Of a DNA stretch of 64,000 nt, positions 23,365 through 31,768 are shown piece after piece (position 1 is the first letter of the stretch; each line of letters opens with the position of its first letter). The stretch is from Candidatus Izimoplasma sp. ZiA1 (GTDB taxonomy: Bacteria; Bacillota_I; Bacilli_A; Izemoplasmatales; Izemoplasmataceae): contig NQYJ01000002.1 of the NCBI GenBank assembly GCA_002285055.1, positions 228,378-292,377 of the forward strand, given 5' to 3'. The position numbers and the translations under genes were made by a program. The notes beneath the pieces were generated by a model, which searched no databases, had not been told where the DNA came from, and worked only from the letters and a program-made list of their open reading frames with translations.

Positions 23365-24693
23365 ATGTTCAAATATTTACCTCATACTGAGCAAGAAATA
23401 AATGAAATGTTAGAGGTAATTGGTATCAATGATATCAATGAACTATTTGATGAAATTCCTAACAAATTAAGAAATCATGATTTTGATATACCAAATGCAA
23501 AATCAGAATTGGAAATCCATCAAATCTTTAAAGATTTAGCAAGTAAAAACAAGGAGTTAATACCTTTTATTGGAGCTGGAGCATATGATCATTATACTCC
23601 TTCAATAATTAGACATTTAATTTTAAGACAAGAGTTTATGACAGCGTATACTCCATATCAACCTGAAATCTCACAAGGAACATTACAATATATTTTCGAG
23701 TTTCAAAGTATGATTTCAACTTTAACAAACATGGATGTTGCAAATGCATCTATGTATGATGGAGCTACATCAACAGCAGAAGCAATGTTTATGGCATGTG
23801 GAGCTAAAAAAAGAAATAAAATTCTTGTTTCAAAAACAGTAAATCCAAACATTATTGAAGTTATTAAAACTTATGCACATTACCGTGATATAACAGTTGA
23901 TTTTATTGATCAAGTAGATGGAGCAACAAGCTTAAGTGACTTAGAAGAAAAAATGTCAAAAGATTATGCTGGTGTTATTGTTCAAACTCCAAACTTTTAT
24001 GGAATAATGGAAGATTATAGTGGATTTAAAGAAACTATTGAGGAATACAAAGGATTATTCATAGTTAATAGTGATCCTTCAACATTAACACTTATTAAAT
24101 CTCCTGGTGAATGGGGTGCAGATATTGCCGTTGGTGAATGTCAAACAATGGGTGTACCTTTACAATTTGGTGGACCATATATTGGTTATTTAGCAACTAC
24201 TAAAAAACTGATGAGAAAAATGCCTGGTAGAATTTGTGGTGTTACAGAAGATACTGATGGGAAAAGAGCATTTGTTTTAACTTTGCAAGCTCGTGAACAA
24301 CATATTAGACGTGAAAAAGCAAATTCAAATATTTGTTCAAATCAAAGTTTATTAGCTTTGTTTGTTACTATTTACATGGCTGTAATGGGTGAAAAAGGAA
24401 TTAAAGAAGCTCAAAAGAATTCATATGATGCAACGCATTATTTATTCGAAAAAGTAACAGCTTTAGATAAGTTTGAAGCTGTATATAAAAATGATTTCTT
24501 TAAGGATTGTTTAGTAAGAACAACTTTGGATCCGAAAGTTATAGAAGATAAATTAATTGAAAATGGTATTTTAGGACCACTTTCAATTTCAAAATTTGAT
24601 GAAAATTTAGCTGATTGTTTATTGTTTAGTGCTACTGAAAAACGTACTAAGGAACAAATAGATAAACTAGTTAGTATTTTGGAGGTGCTATAA
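23365..24693 (+). CDS. gcvPA: Glycine dehydrogenase (decarboxylating) subunit 1
   Basis: A 442-residue P-protein N-terminal subunit in the split GcvPA/GcvPB form found in Bacillota. It starts MFKYLPHTEQEINEML, typical of GcvPA. NASMYDGATSTAEAM and the C-terminal LLFSATEKRTKEQID are also typical. With GcvPB it forms the PLP-dependent glycine decarboxylase. ATG 23365 is preferred over GTG 23356 because AGGAGTGA (23352-23359) is correctly spaced for it. It shares one base with gcvPB (TAATG). Confidence 0.95.
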   Translation: MFKYLPHTEQEINEMLEVIGINDINELFDEIPNKLRNHDFDIPNAKSELEIHQIFKDLASKNKELIPFIGAGAYDHYTPSIIRHLILRQEFMTAYTPYQPEISQGTLQYIFEFQSMISTLTNMDVANASMYDGATSTAEAMFMACGAKKRNKILVSKTVNPNIIEVIKTYAHYRDITVDFIDQVDGATSLSDLEEKMSKDYAGVIVQTPNFYGIMEDYSGFKETIEEYKGLFIVNSDPSTLTLIKSPGEWGADIAVGECQTMGVPLQFGGPYIGYLATTKKLMRKMPGRICGVTEDTDGKRAFVLTLQAREQHIRREKANSNICSNQSLLALFVTIYMAVMGEKGIKEAQKNSYDATHYLFEKVTALDKFEAVYKNDFFKDCLVRTTLDPKVIEDKLIENGILGPLSISKFDENLADCLLFSATEKRTKEQIDKLVSILEVL

Positions 24694-26141
24694 TGTATTA
24701 CGATAAATTAGCATTTGAGATATCTAAGAGTGGACATACAGGATACTCACTTCCAAAAAACGTATTTAAAGACTATAAAATTTCTGAATCTTTATTAAGA
24801 GAAGAAAAAATAGTTTTACCAGAATTAACTGAGTTTGAAGCTGTAAGACACTACACAAATGTAAGTTTTAAAAACTTTGGTGTTGAAAAAGGTTTCTACC
24901 CTCTTGGTTCTTGTACAATGAAATACAATCCAAAAATTAATGAGGATATAGCAGCGTTACCTGGATTAAGTAATGTTCATCCTTATCAACCAACTAAAAC
25001 AGTTCAAGGGTTACTAGAAATATACTATAATACTCAAAAAATTCTTTCTGAAATCAGTGGGTTATATGAGTTTACATTAAATCCTTATGCTGGTGCACAT
25101 GGTGAATTAGTTGGACTTATGATTATGAAAAAATTCCATCAAGATAATGGCGACTTTAAACGTACAAAGGTTATTGTCCCTGAATCAGCACATGGTACAA
25201 ATCCTGCAAGCGCAACTGTAGCTGGGTTTGAAAGTGTTGAAGTTAAATCAAATCAAGATGGTACTGTAAATATTGAATCTTTAAAAGAAGTACTAGGTGA
25301 TGATATTGCTGGAATTATGCTTACCAATCCTAATACTATTGGTATTTTTGAAAAAGATATTTTAGAGATTGCTAAGTTAGTTCATGAAGCTGGGGGATTA
25401 TTATATTATGATGGAGCAAATCTGAATCCGTTATTAGGTCAAGCTAGACCTGGGGATATGGGATTTGATATTATGCATATTAATATCCATAAAACATTCT
25501 CAACGCCACATGGCGGTGGAGGACCAGGAAGTGGACCAGTAGGAGTTAATAAAAGATTAGTTCATTTATTACCAAGTCCGGTAGTTAAAAAAGTTAATGA
25601 TAAATTTATTATTGAAGATCAAAATGATACAGCGATTGGTCAAGTTACCCACTTTTATGGGAATATGGCAGTTATCGTAAAAGCATATACATATTTATTA
25701 ACAGTTGGAAAAGAAAACTTAGGTAACATTGGTAGATATAGCGTATTAAACGCAAACTATATTAAAGAATCACTAAAAGATTTATACTTACTTCCAGTTG
25801 ATGAAGTATGTAAACATGAGTTTGTTTTTGATGGGCTTATTGATAAATCTAACCATGTAACGACTCTAGATATTGCTAAGAGAATGTTAGATTACGATGT
25901 TCATCCACCAACTGTTTACTTCCCATTAGTATTTAAAGAATCTTTAATGATTGAACCACCAGAAACTGAATCAAAAGAAACATTAGATTCATTTATTGAT
26001 GTAATGAGAAAAATTGCACTTGAAGCTAAAACAAATCCTGAATTAGTAAAAGGTGCTCCATACAATACGGTTGTTAAAAGATTAGATGAAGCGAAAGCTG
26101 CTCGTAACCCACTAGTAAAATATACGGATTTAATAGAGTAG
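24693..26141 (+). CDS. gcvPB: Glycine dehydrogenase (decarboxylating) subunit 2
   Basis: A 482-residue PLP-containing P subunit. The PLP-lysine lies in NIHKTFSTPHGGGGPGSGP (about residues 263-281). Other landmarks are FYPLGSCTMKYNPK and VHPPTVYFPL. It decarboxylates glycine and loads the aminomethyl group onto lipoyl-GcvH. The start overlaps the stop of gcvPA by one base, and GGAGGTG inside gcvPA supplies the ribosome site. Its own stop TAG overlaps the GTG start of lpd. Confidence 0.96.
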   Translation: MYYDKLAFEISKSGHTGYSLPKNVFKDYKISESLLREEKIVLPELTEFEAVRHYTNVSFKNFGVEKGFYPLGSCTMKYNPKINEDIAALPGLSNVHPYQPTKTVQGLLEIYYNTQKILSEISGLYEFTLNPYAGAHGELVGLMIMKKFHQDNGDFKRTKVIVPESAHGTNPASATVAGFESVEVKSNQDGTVNIESLKEVLGDDIAGIMLTNPNTIGIFEKDILEIAKLVHEAGGLLYYDGANLNPLLGQARPGDMGFDIMHINIHKTFSTPHGGGGPGSGPVGVNKRLVHLLPSPVVKKVNDKFIIEDQNDTAIGQVTHFYGNMAVIVKAYTYLLTVGKENLGNIGRYSVLNANYIKESLKDLYLLPVDEVCKHEFVFDGLIDKSNHVTTLDIAKRMLDYDVHPPTVYFPLVFKESLMIEPPETESKETLDSFIDVMRKIALEAKTNPELVKGAPYNTVVKRLDEAKAARNPLVKYTDLIE

Positions 26142-27478
26142 TGAAAGACGTTGTAATAATAGGTGCAGGTCCAGGAGGTTTTGATACAGCAATATTTGCT
26201 GCAGAACACGGTCTTCAGGTAACACTTATTGAAAAACACATCGTTGGTGGTACATGTTTAAACTATGGTTGTATTCCAACTAAAACATTGTATCAAAACG
26301 CTAAAACAATAAAAAATATGACAGAGTTATCAACGTTAGGTGTTAATGTTGATAACTTTACTGTTGATTATGAGCAAATCAAAAACCGTAAAGAGTCAAT
26401 TGTTAGTAACCAAGTAAAAAATATCTTAACTTCTCTTAAAAAACTTAATGTTAATTTAATAGAAGGTGAAGCAAAAATCATTAACAAGAATGAAGTTATG
26501 GTTAATGATGAAATAATTAAGACTAAAAATATTATAATTGCTACTGGAAGTACACCAAGAATTTTCCCATTTCCTGGAAGCGATTTAGAAATTGTGAATG
26601 ATTCTAAGGGGATATTATCACTAGATACATTTCCTAAAAAAATGATTGTTGTTGGAGCAGGAGTAATTGGTTCAGAGATTGCAACTATCTTTAACTATTT
26701 TGATTCAGAAATTACCCTTGTTGAATATATGGATGAGATTTTACCGCCACTTGATAAAGATATCAAAAAACGAGCTAAAAATTTATATAAACGACAAGGT
26801 ATAAATATATTAACATCATCGACTTTAAAAGAAGTTAAAGAAGAAGATGGGAAATATATAGCAATTATTGAATCTAAAGGAAAATTAAAAGAAATAGAAA
26901 CTGATTATGTCTTACTAGCAACAGGTAGAAAACCATCATTTGGTAATCTAGATTTAGATGGACTAGGAATTGAATACGATCAAAAAGGGATTAAAGTTAA
27001 TAATAACTTTATGACTAGCATTGATGGTGTTTATGCTATTGGTGATGTTACTGGTATTTTAATGTTAGCTCATAAGGCAACTTATGATGGTTATAAAACA
27101 ATATCACATATTCTTAATAAAAAAATGGATATTAATTTTGATTTAGTACCTTCAGTAGTATTTAGTTTTCCTGAAATTGCAAGTATAGGTAAAACTGAAG
27201 ATGAGATGAATGGTGAATATAAAACAAACAAATATCTATATAAAACTAATGCAAAAGCAGAAGCAATGAATGAGACTGATGGTTTTATTAAAATGATTGT
27301 TGATGAAGATAATATTTTAGTAGGAGCACATATTATTGGGGCTCACGCAGCTGATTTAATTCATGAACTTAGTACAATTATTTATAAAAAAATAACGATA
27401 AATGAGTATAAAAACATTATCCATGCTCATCCAACGTTATCAGAAATAATTGGTGAATGTATTAAAGGATTCCATTAA
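26141..27478 (+). CDS. lpd: Dihydrolipoamide dehydrogenase (L protein)
   Basis: A 445-residue FAD-dependent dihydrolipoamide dehydrogenase, the fourth glycine cleavage component. The redox disulfide is in GGTCLNYGCIPTKTL (about 36-50). FAD binds at GAGPGGFDTA, NAD at VGAGVIGSEIAT, and the catalytic His-Glu pair lies in AHPTLSEIIGE near the C-terminus. No lipoyl domain is fused. It begins with GTG overlapping the gcvPB stop by one base, which implies coupled translation. It is probably dedicated to glycine cleavage, as no other 2-oxoacid dehydrogenase genes are in the window. Confidence 0.95.
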   Translation: MKDVVIIGAGPGGFDTAIFAAEHGLQVTLIEKHIVGGTCLNYGCIPTKTLYQNAKTIKNMTELSTLGVNVDNFTVDYEQIKNRKESIVSNQVKNILTSLKKLNVNLIEGEAKIINKNEVMVNDEIIKTKNIIIATGSTPRIFPFPGSDLEIVNDSKGILSLDTFPKKMIVVGAGVIGSEIATIFNYFDSEITLVEYMDEILPPLDKDIKKRAKNLYKRQGINILTSSTLKEVKEEDGKYIAIIESKGKLKEIETDYVLLATGRKPSFGNLDLDGLGIEYDQKGIKVNNNFMTSIDGVYAIGDVTGILMLAHKATYDGYKTISHILNKKMDINFDLVPSVVFSFPEIASIGKTEDEMNGEYKTNKYLYKTNAKAEAMNETDGFIKMIVDEDNILVGAHIIGAHAADLIHELSTIIYKKITINEYKNIIHAHPTLSEIIGECIKGFH

Positions 27479-27502
27479 AAAAAGAGGCGAAAGCCTCTTT
27501 TT
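27478..27502. terminator. Terminator of the glycine cleavage operon
   Basis: Stem AAAGAGGC (27481-27488), GAAA tetraloop, GCCTCTTT (27493-27500), with A and T runs on either side. It also lies at the end of the convergent prepilin gene. Confidence 0.85.
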
Positions 27503-29195
27503 AATTGTAATTAAATTCACTTGCAAAGAATGTCCAAACACCTTCACTTACAATTATACTTTCAAAGTCAGGTATATGATCAAATCGTGTAATATAACTG
27601 CCTTGGGTTATCGGTGAAATCTTAAATCGATTATTCGCATAATTATTACTAGAAGTTGCCCAGTATACCCAACCAATATCTGTTAAGTAACCTTGGAAGT
27701 TATTGATGATTATTCCGTTAACTTGAACTGCGCTCTGATCAACAACTTCAATTGGATTAATCGACCCGCCTTTAGCTAGAGCGTATAAAGAACCATGATA
27801 ATCCATCATTGATTTAACCGCATTAATATAAATTGATTGTTCAGTGAACATAAACGAATCAATTGAATAGTCTCCGTAAGCACTTGATAAGTACTCATAA
27901 TAATGGTTGTTCTCTACTCTAATATTATCTTTACTAAGCAGTGTAAATCCAGCGTTGTTACCTGATGTAGTAATCCCATGATTTTCATTCATATTAATAA
28001 TAGTTTCACCTTTTACAAAGAAAGTACCATCAATATCGACAGAATTTCCAATAAATGTTAAGTTCCCAAGAACAATAAAATTACCATTAAGGTTGATACT
28101 GCTTCTGCTTGTATCAACTGTTAAATTCCCAAGAACGACTAATGCATCAGTGCTTTGCTGGACTGTTAGATTTCTACTAATAGTTAAATCACCATTATAA
28201 ACACTAGAATCTCTAAAAGTTTTATTTCTAGTAAAATTAGCACTTGTAACATTATCATAATAATAGTTGTCAGTTGCTCCCCAAATTACATTCTCGAGAT
28301 TATCCCAAGTTAACTCTTCCCAAGAAGAACTTGTAGTTAAATCTCTTGAATTAGTAGTAGACTCATTTTGAATATATTCAAAGAAATAACTATCATAATC
28401 AAAAGAGGTAAAGAAATCATTAATCTCAATATCACCTTGTAAGCCAGTATCCCCAGAATAGTTATCCCAAGCATCTGTAAATGTACCTTGAGTGACGTTA
28501 TTAACAATTATGCTATCGTTTACAGTATTTCCAGTTGAACTCCAGCATAAAGCTGTACAAAATCTGTAGTCATTTGAATATATATAGGTTTCACTTCCAG
28601 CTGATGTAAAATGTGGAAACGAACTATTTAAAGCACGATATTGACTATAAAGTTCATCATAGAAGAATGGTAAATCAGTAATATATACCTTATCACCAAA
28701 AATTTTAGAATCAGTATAAGTCCCGCCGTTCATAATCAGTGTTCCATCTGTAGCAATATTATATTCGAAAACTTCTGGACTATCTAAGCTTTCTCCATAA
28801 CTTGAAACGTATATTTCTAAATAGATAGTTTTTCCATTAGTTAACAAGTAAGAAAAGTTATATACATAAGTAACAGCTCCATTTGTATGATCACCAAAAT
28901 CAGGATATGAAGGAGTAATATTATCAATTTCAACTCCTAAAGCTTGTTCGATAACTAAAGAACCTGCATTATCAAAATCAATAAAAGTTCCACCATCTCT
29001 AATATAAACTTCAAATTGGTCAGCAGCTTCTTTTATTAAACCTTTAGCTAAACTTTCTTCACTAGTTTGTAAGTTAATCTGATGTGTGTTTGATGAAAGA
29101 TTAATTGTAAGTGCAGCAACACTTGTTAATGAAAATGTTAAAATCGCAATAACTATTAATGCTGAACTTAATATATTTCCTTTATTATTCACCAA
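27501..29195 (-). CDS. Large prepilin-like protein (PilX/GspK type) with solenoid region
   Basis: A 564-residue protein with a type IV prepilin-like N-terminus: a short leader MVNNKG, then NILSSALIVIAILTFSLTSVA. Position 5 of the mature sequence is Ser, not Glu, as in tip pseudopilins of the PilX/GspK type. Residues about 318-408 show short repeated hydrophobic strands (LTVDTS, LNGNFIVLGNLTF, VDIDGTFFVKG) suggestive of a beta-solenoid like bactofilin or adhesin folds. One Cys-x-x-x-Cys pair is present (FCTALCW). It would sit at the pilus tip and could bind a surface or DNA. Last of three co-directional minor prepilin genes. Confidence 0.78.
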   Translation of the reverse strand: MVNNKGNILSSALIVIAILTFSLTSVAALTINLSSNTHQINLQTSEESLAKGLIKEAADQFEVYIRDGGTFIDFDNAGSLVIEQALGVEIDNITPSYPDFGDHTNGAVTYVYNFSYLLTNGKTIYLEIYVSSYGESLDSPEVFEYNIATDGTLIMNGGTYTDSKIFGDKVYITDLPFFYDELYSQYRALNSSFPHFTSAGSETYIYSNDYRFCTALCWSSTGNTVNDSIIVNNVTQGTFTDAWDNYSGDTGLQGDIEINDFFTSFDYDSYFFEYIQNESTTNSRDLTTSSSWEELTWDNLENVIWGATDNYYYDNVTSANFTRNKTFRDSSVYNGDLTISRNLTVQQSTDALVVLGNLTVDTSRSSINLNGNFIVLGNLTFIGNSVDIDGTFFVKGETIINMNENHGITTSGNNAGFTLLSKDNIRVENNHYYEYLSSAYGDYSIDSFMFTEQSIYINAVKSMMDYHGSLYALAKGGSINPIEVVDQSAVQVNGIIINNFQGYLTDIGWVYWATSSNNYANNRFKISPITQGSYITRFDHIPDFESIIVSEGVWTFFASEFNYN

Positions 29196-29210
29196 ATCAC
29201 CTCTTTCTTT

Positions 29211-29795
29211 CTAAATAATAATTGTTGTTGTAAATGTTTGCGTGTCTAATACACTTCCGTTTGGGAGTGTTATTTCAATTTCTAAAGTTAATTCGATAAC
29301 TACATTTTGGTAACCACTTACTGTAGTTCCGTTTATATCAGTAAAACTAGAAGGCTCACCAATTGGAGTAAAAACTAGATTGCTCTGTCCGACAAGTTTG
29401 ACACTTCCAGGATGAACGACTTCTCCATCAAAGAAAATTTGATCAGAACCTTCATTAAAAACTATTAACAAAGTTTCTTCAGATGTATTGTCCCATTTTA
29501 ACTCGCCAGTATCAGGGTCTGCACTAATTTCATAATGAAATAGTTTAACTTCCTTTGTAGAACCATTATCTGTGAATTGAACGTATTGTGGTTCAAATTG
29601 GAAAGTTTGATTTTGTAGATATTCTGATATATAGTACGATTCATTTAATAGTCGATTGTCGTATTCTAAATCAGCTTTTGCTGTTAAAACCATAGTTAAT
29701 AATCCCATTAGCATTGTCAACACAACACTAGTTATTGTAATTGTTAAAAGAAGTTCAAATAAAGTAATCCCTTTTTGATTATTCAAATTATTCAT
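29211..29795 (-). CDS. Minor prepilin, PilW-like
   Basis: A 194-residue prepilin. Leader MNNLNNQKG is followed by ITLFELLLTITITSVVL, with the conserved Glu at mature position 5 and a hydrophobic stem of about 20 residues. The rest is a beta-rich domain with no Cys. It is expected to be cleaved by the prepilin peptidase encoded at 35297-36046. ATG 29795 overlaps the stop of the upstream prepilin gene by 8 bases; an upstream in-frame GTG (29810) is the alternative. Confidence 0.82.
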   Translation of the reverse strand: MNNLNNQKGITLFELLLTITITSVVLTMLMGLLTMVLTAKADLEYDNRLLNESYYISEYLQNQTFQFEPQYVQFTDNGSTKEVKLFHYEISADPDTGELKWDNTSEETLLIVFNEGSDQIFFDGEVVHPGSVKLVGQSNLVFTPIGEPSSFTDINGTTVSGYQNVVIELTLEIEITLPNGSVLDTQTFTTTIII

Positions 29796-30360
29796 TATAT
29801 AAATACCCACTTAATGTAGTTGTACCAAGTTCGCCATCAGCGTATCTAATATAAACTTCAATTCTCAGTAGGTTATCATTAGAAGCTAAGTTTTCTGGGA
29901 TTAAAGCAATTTTATCTCTAACAACCTTAGGGATATCGGTCATGTCTTCACTTAAAATTCTTATTTGATCTGTTGTTAAGTTGTAATTAAATATAAATAC
30001 TCTAAAGTTTTCTTTATCAAAATTCACATTATTCCAGATTGAATCAAAGATTCTACCACATAATGTTTCATCATCATTTACAGTTAAATTAACGCATTTA
30101 TCAACATCAAAATCAATATAGTATTTGTTTGTAATATCATTGGCATCGTTTACTTGATTTCGCAAATCAGAAAAATTCATTTTATCAAAAGCATAAACTG
30201 TAGTTTCACTTACAGTTATTGCGCTCCGTCTATCATGCATTAATCTGTTGATTTCAAAACTGTCTATTAATGTAGTCAATAAAGGGAAAATGATAGCTGT
30301 CGTAATTATTATCATTGCTAGTATTTCAACAAGAGAAAATCCTTTATTATTTTGCTGCAT
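29788..30360 (-). CDS. Minor prepilin, PilV-like
   Basis: A 190-residue prepilin. Leader MQQNNKG then FSLVEILAMIIITTAIIFPL, with Glu at mature position 5, a class III signal peptide. First gene of the minor-prepilin operon, with its own promoter on the minus strand. ATG 30360 is chosen, with GGAGGG about 6 bases upstream; an adjacent TTG codon could extend it by one residue. Two Cys in VDKCVNL and DETLCGR may form a disulfide outside the cell. Confidence 0.85.
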   Translation of the reverse strand: MQQNNKGFSLVEILAMIIITTAIIFPLLTTLIDSFEINRLMHDRRSAITVSETTVYAFDKMNFSDLRNQVNDANDITNKYYIDFDVDKCVNLTVNDDETLCGRIFDSIWNNVNFDKENFRVFIFNYNLTTDQIRILSEDMTDIPKVVRDKIALIPENLASNDNLLRIEVYIRYADGELGTTTLSGYLYNE

Positions 30361-30394
30361 CAATATCCCTCCTTTAATTTAAATAATTCATTTA

Positions 30395-30423
30395 ATTATA
30401 CCACAATCACTTTATTTAGTAAA
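30395..30423 (-). promoter_or_regulatory. Promoter of the minor prepilin operon
   Basis: On the minus strand TTTACT (plus 30418-30423), 17 bases, TATAAT (plus 30395-30400) with an upstream TGG (extended -10), about 35 bases before the pilV-like start. Confidence 0.7.
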
Positions 30424-30500
30424 TTATTAAACAAAACTCATTAATGGCTTAAACTAAATGTTTATGATTATTTAGAAAATATTTAAAAAAACAATGCGAA

Positions 30501-30542
30501 ATTTACAAAGATTTTGTAAATATAGCGGTTTTATAGTATAAT
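30501..30542 (+). promoter_or_regulatory. Promoter of pil operon with overlapping palindromic operator
   Basis: TTGTAA (30514-30519), 17 bases, TATAAT (30537-30542). A perfect palindrome, ATTTACAAA (30501-30509) with TTTGTAAAT (30513-30521) around GAT, covers the -35 box, the usual location for a repressor operator. The leader to ATG 30575 is about 25-30 bases. Confidence 0.65.
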
Positions 30543-30574
30543 ATTACTAAATAATGGATGGACGGGTGATATTT

Positions 30575-31747
30575 ATGAGTACACAGTTTAAAAACAGCAA
30601 TCTTGCATACTACTTATATACATCAGTAATTATTATAGTTGGACTAGCAACTATAGTTATTTTTTGGTTTATGTTTAATGGTTACCGTGCTGGTAATTTT
30701 AATGAAAACACATTACTTGGTAGTGTTTATTTAGGTGGAATTGATAAAGAAGAAGTTAAGGGAAAAGTTGAAGCTCGAGTAAACTCTTGGCTAGGTGACG
30801 ATACAATAGTATTTGAAGCTACTTATCAAGGATATGTTTATGAATTTGATAGAGAGTTATTAGATTTTGATATTGCAAGATCAATTGATGAAATAAGAGA
30901 TGGGATAACTAATGATTTAATTGTAAGTTACTCAGTAGAAAACAGAAATATTGTTAAGAGTGAATTAAGTAATCAAATATTTTTATCAGGTATTAATACT
31001 GAGTTTGATTTAGATGCAGTAGTTGATAAAATTGTTTTTGACGCAAGTTATATGAAATCTTTCTCAAGTGTAGAACTAGAAGATCATTTACTTGATTTTG
31101 ACGCTAGTAAAGTATTAATACATGAAACTACAATTTCTACACCACCCCTATTTGATGTTAATAGCTTATTATTAAATATTAGTAATAATTTAGAAGATTC
31201 AAAAATTATAGTTGATTCTAAAAGTTTATATAGCGTTTTAAATGAGTTGAGTTTAATCTTTGATGATGAGGAAATGACTATTGTTTCTTCAGGAATATTA
31301 GAGAATATTAAATATTCTAATTTTGTTATTCATGAAAGAAGTTACAATTCTGAGATTGATTTTAACACATACAATATTAACAATTTTCCTTTATTTGGAA
31401 AACAAGTAAGAATTGATAATGATTTAGGTGTTGACTTTTCATTCTACAACCCTAATGATTCTGCATATGAGTTTACATTTAGTTTAGTAAGTGCAAATGA
31501 ACTTAAAGTTACAATGAAAGGTCTTAGTTTTGTTGATCAAATTTTTGTAACTGAAGAGGAAACAGAGTTAGGTTTTATTACTCAAGAAACTGATGATTCT
31601 AATTTTGAGCAAGATGGACAATTAGGAAAAATAGTTGAAGTTAATCGCAGAATTATTAACCTATACGGTGAAACTGTATTGGATGGAATTATTGTTTTTG
31701 AATTCTACCCTCCGATTAAAGAAATAATTTTAGAGGATGGAATTTAG
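30575..31747 (+). CDS. Membrane-anchored YoaR/VanW-like protein in pilus operon
   Basis: A 390-residue protein with one N-terminal membrane helix (about 15-36) and an extracytoplasmic remainder. Residues about 44-110 (GSVYLGGIDKEEVKGKVEARV, then EATYQGYVYEFDRELLDFDI) resemble the peptidoglycan-binding repeats of YoaR/VanW proteins. The region NNFPLFGKQVRIDNDLGVDF...YEFTFSLVSANELKVTMKG (about 270-320) resembles the C-terminal part of VanW. The central conserved VanW core is not evident. First gene of the pilB operon; it may anchor the machine in the envelope. The start ATG 30575 is preceded by GGGTGAT; ATG 30554 is less likely. Family assignment is moderate. Confidence 0.55.
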   Translation: MSTQFKNSNLAYYLYTSVIIIVGLATIVIFWFMFNGYRAGNFNENTLLGSVYLGGIDKEEVKGKVEARVNSWLGDDTIVFEATYQGYVYEFDRELLDFDIARSIDEIRDGITNDLIVSYSVENRNIVKSELSNQIFLSGINTEFDLDAVVDKIVFDASYMKSFSSVELEDHLLDFDASKVLIHETTISTPPLFDVNSLLLNISNNLEDSKIIVDSKSLYSVLNELSLIFDDEEMTIVSSGILENIKYSNFVIHERSYNSEIDFNTYNINNFPLFGKQVRIDNDLGVDFSFYNPNDSAYEFTFSLVSANELKVTMKGLSFVDQIFVTEEETELGFITQETDDSNFEQDGQLGKIVEVNRRIINLYGETVLDGIIVFEFYPPIKEIILEDGI

Positions 31748-31768
31748 AAATAAAAAGGGAGTGAAACT

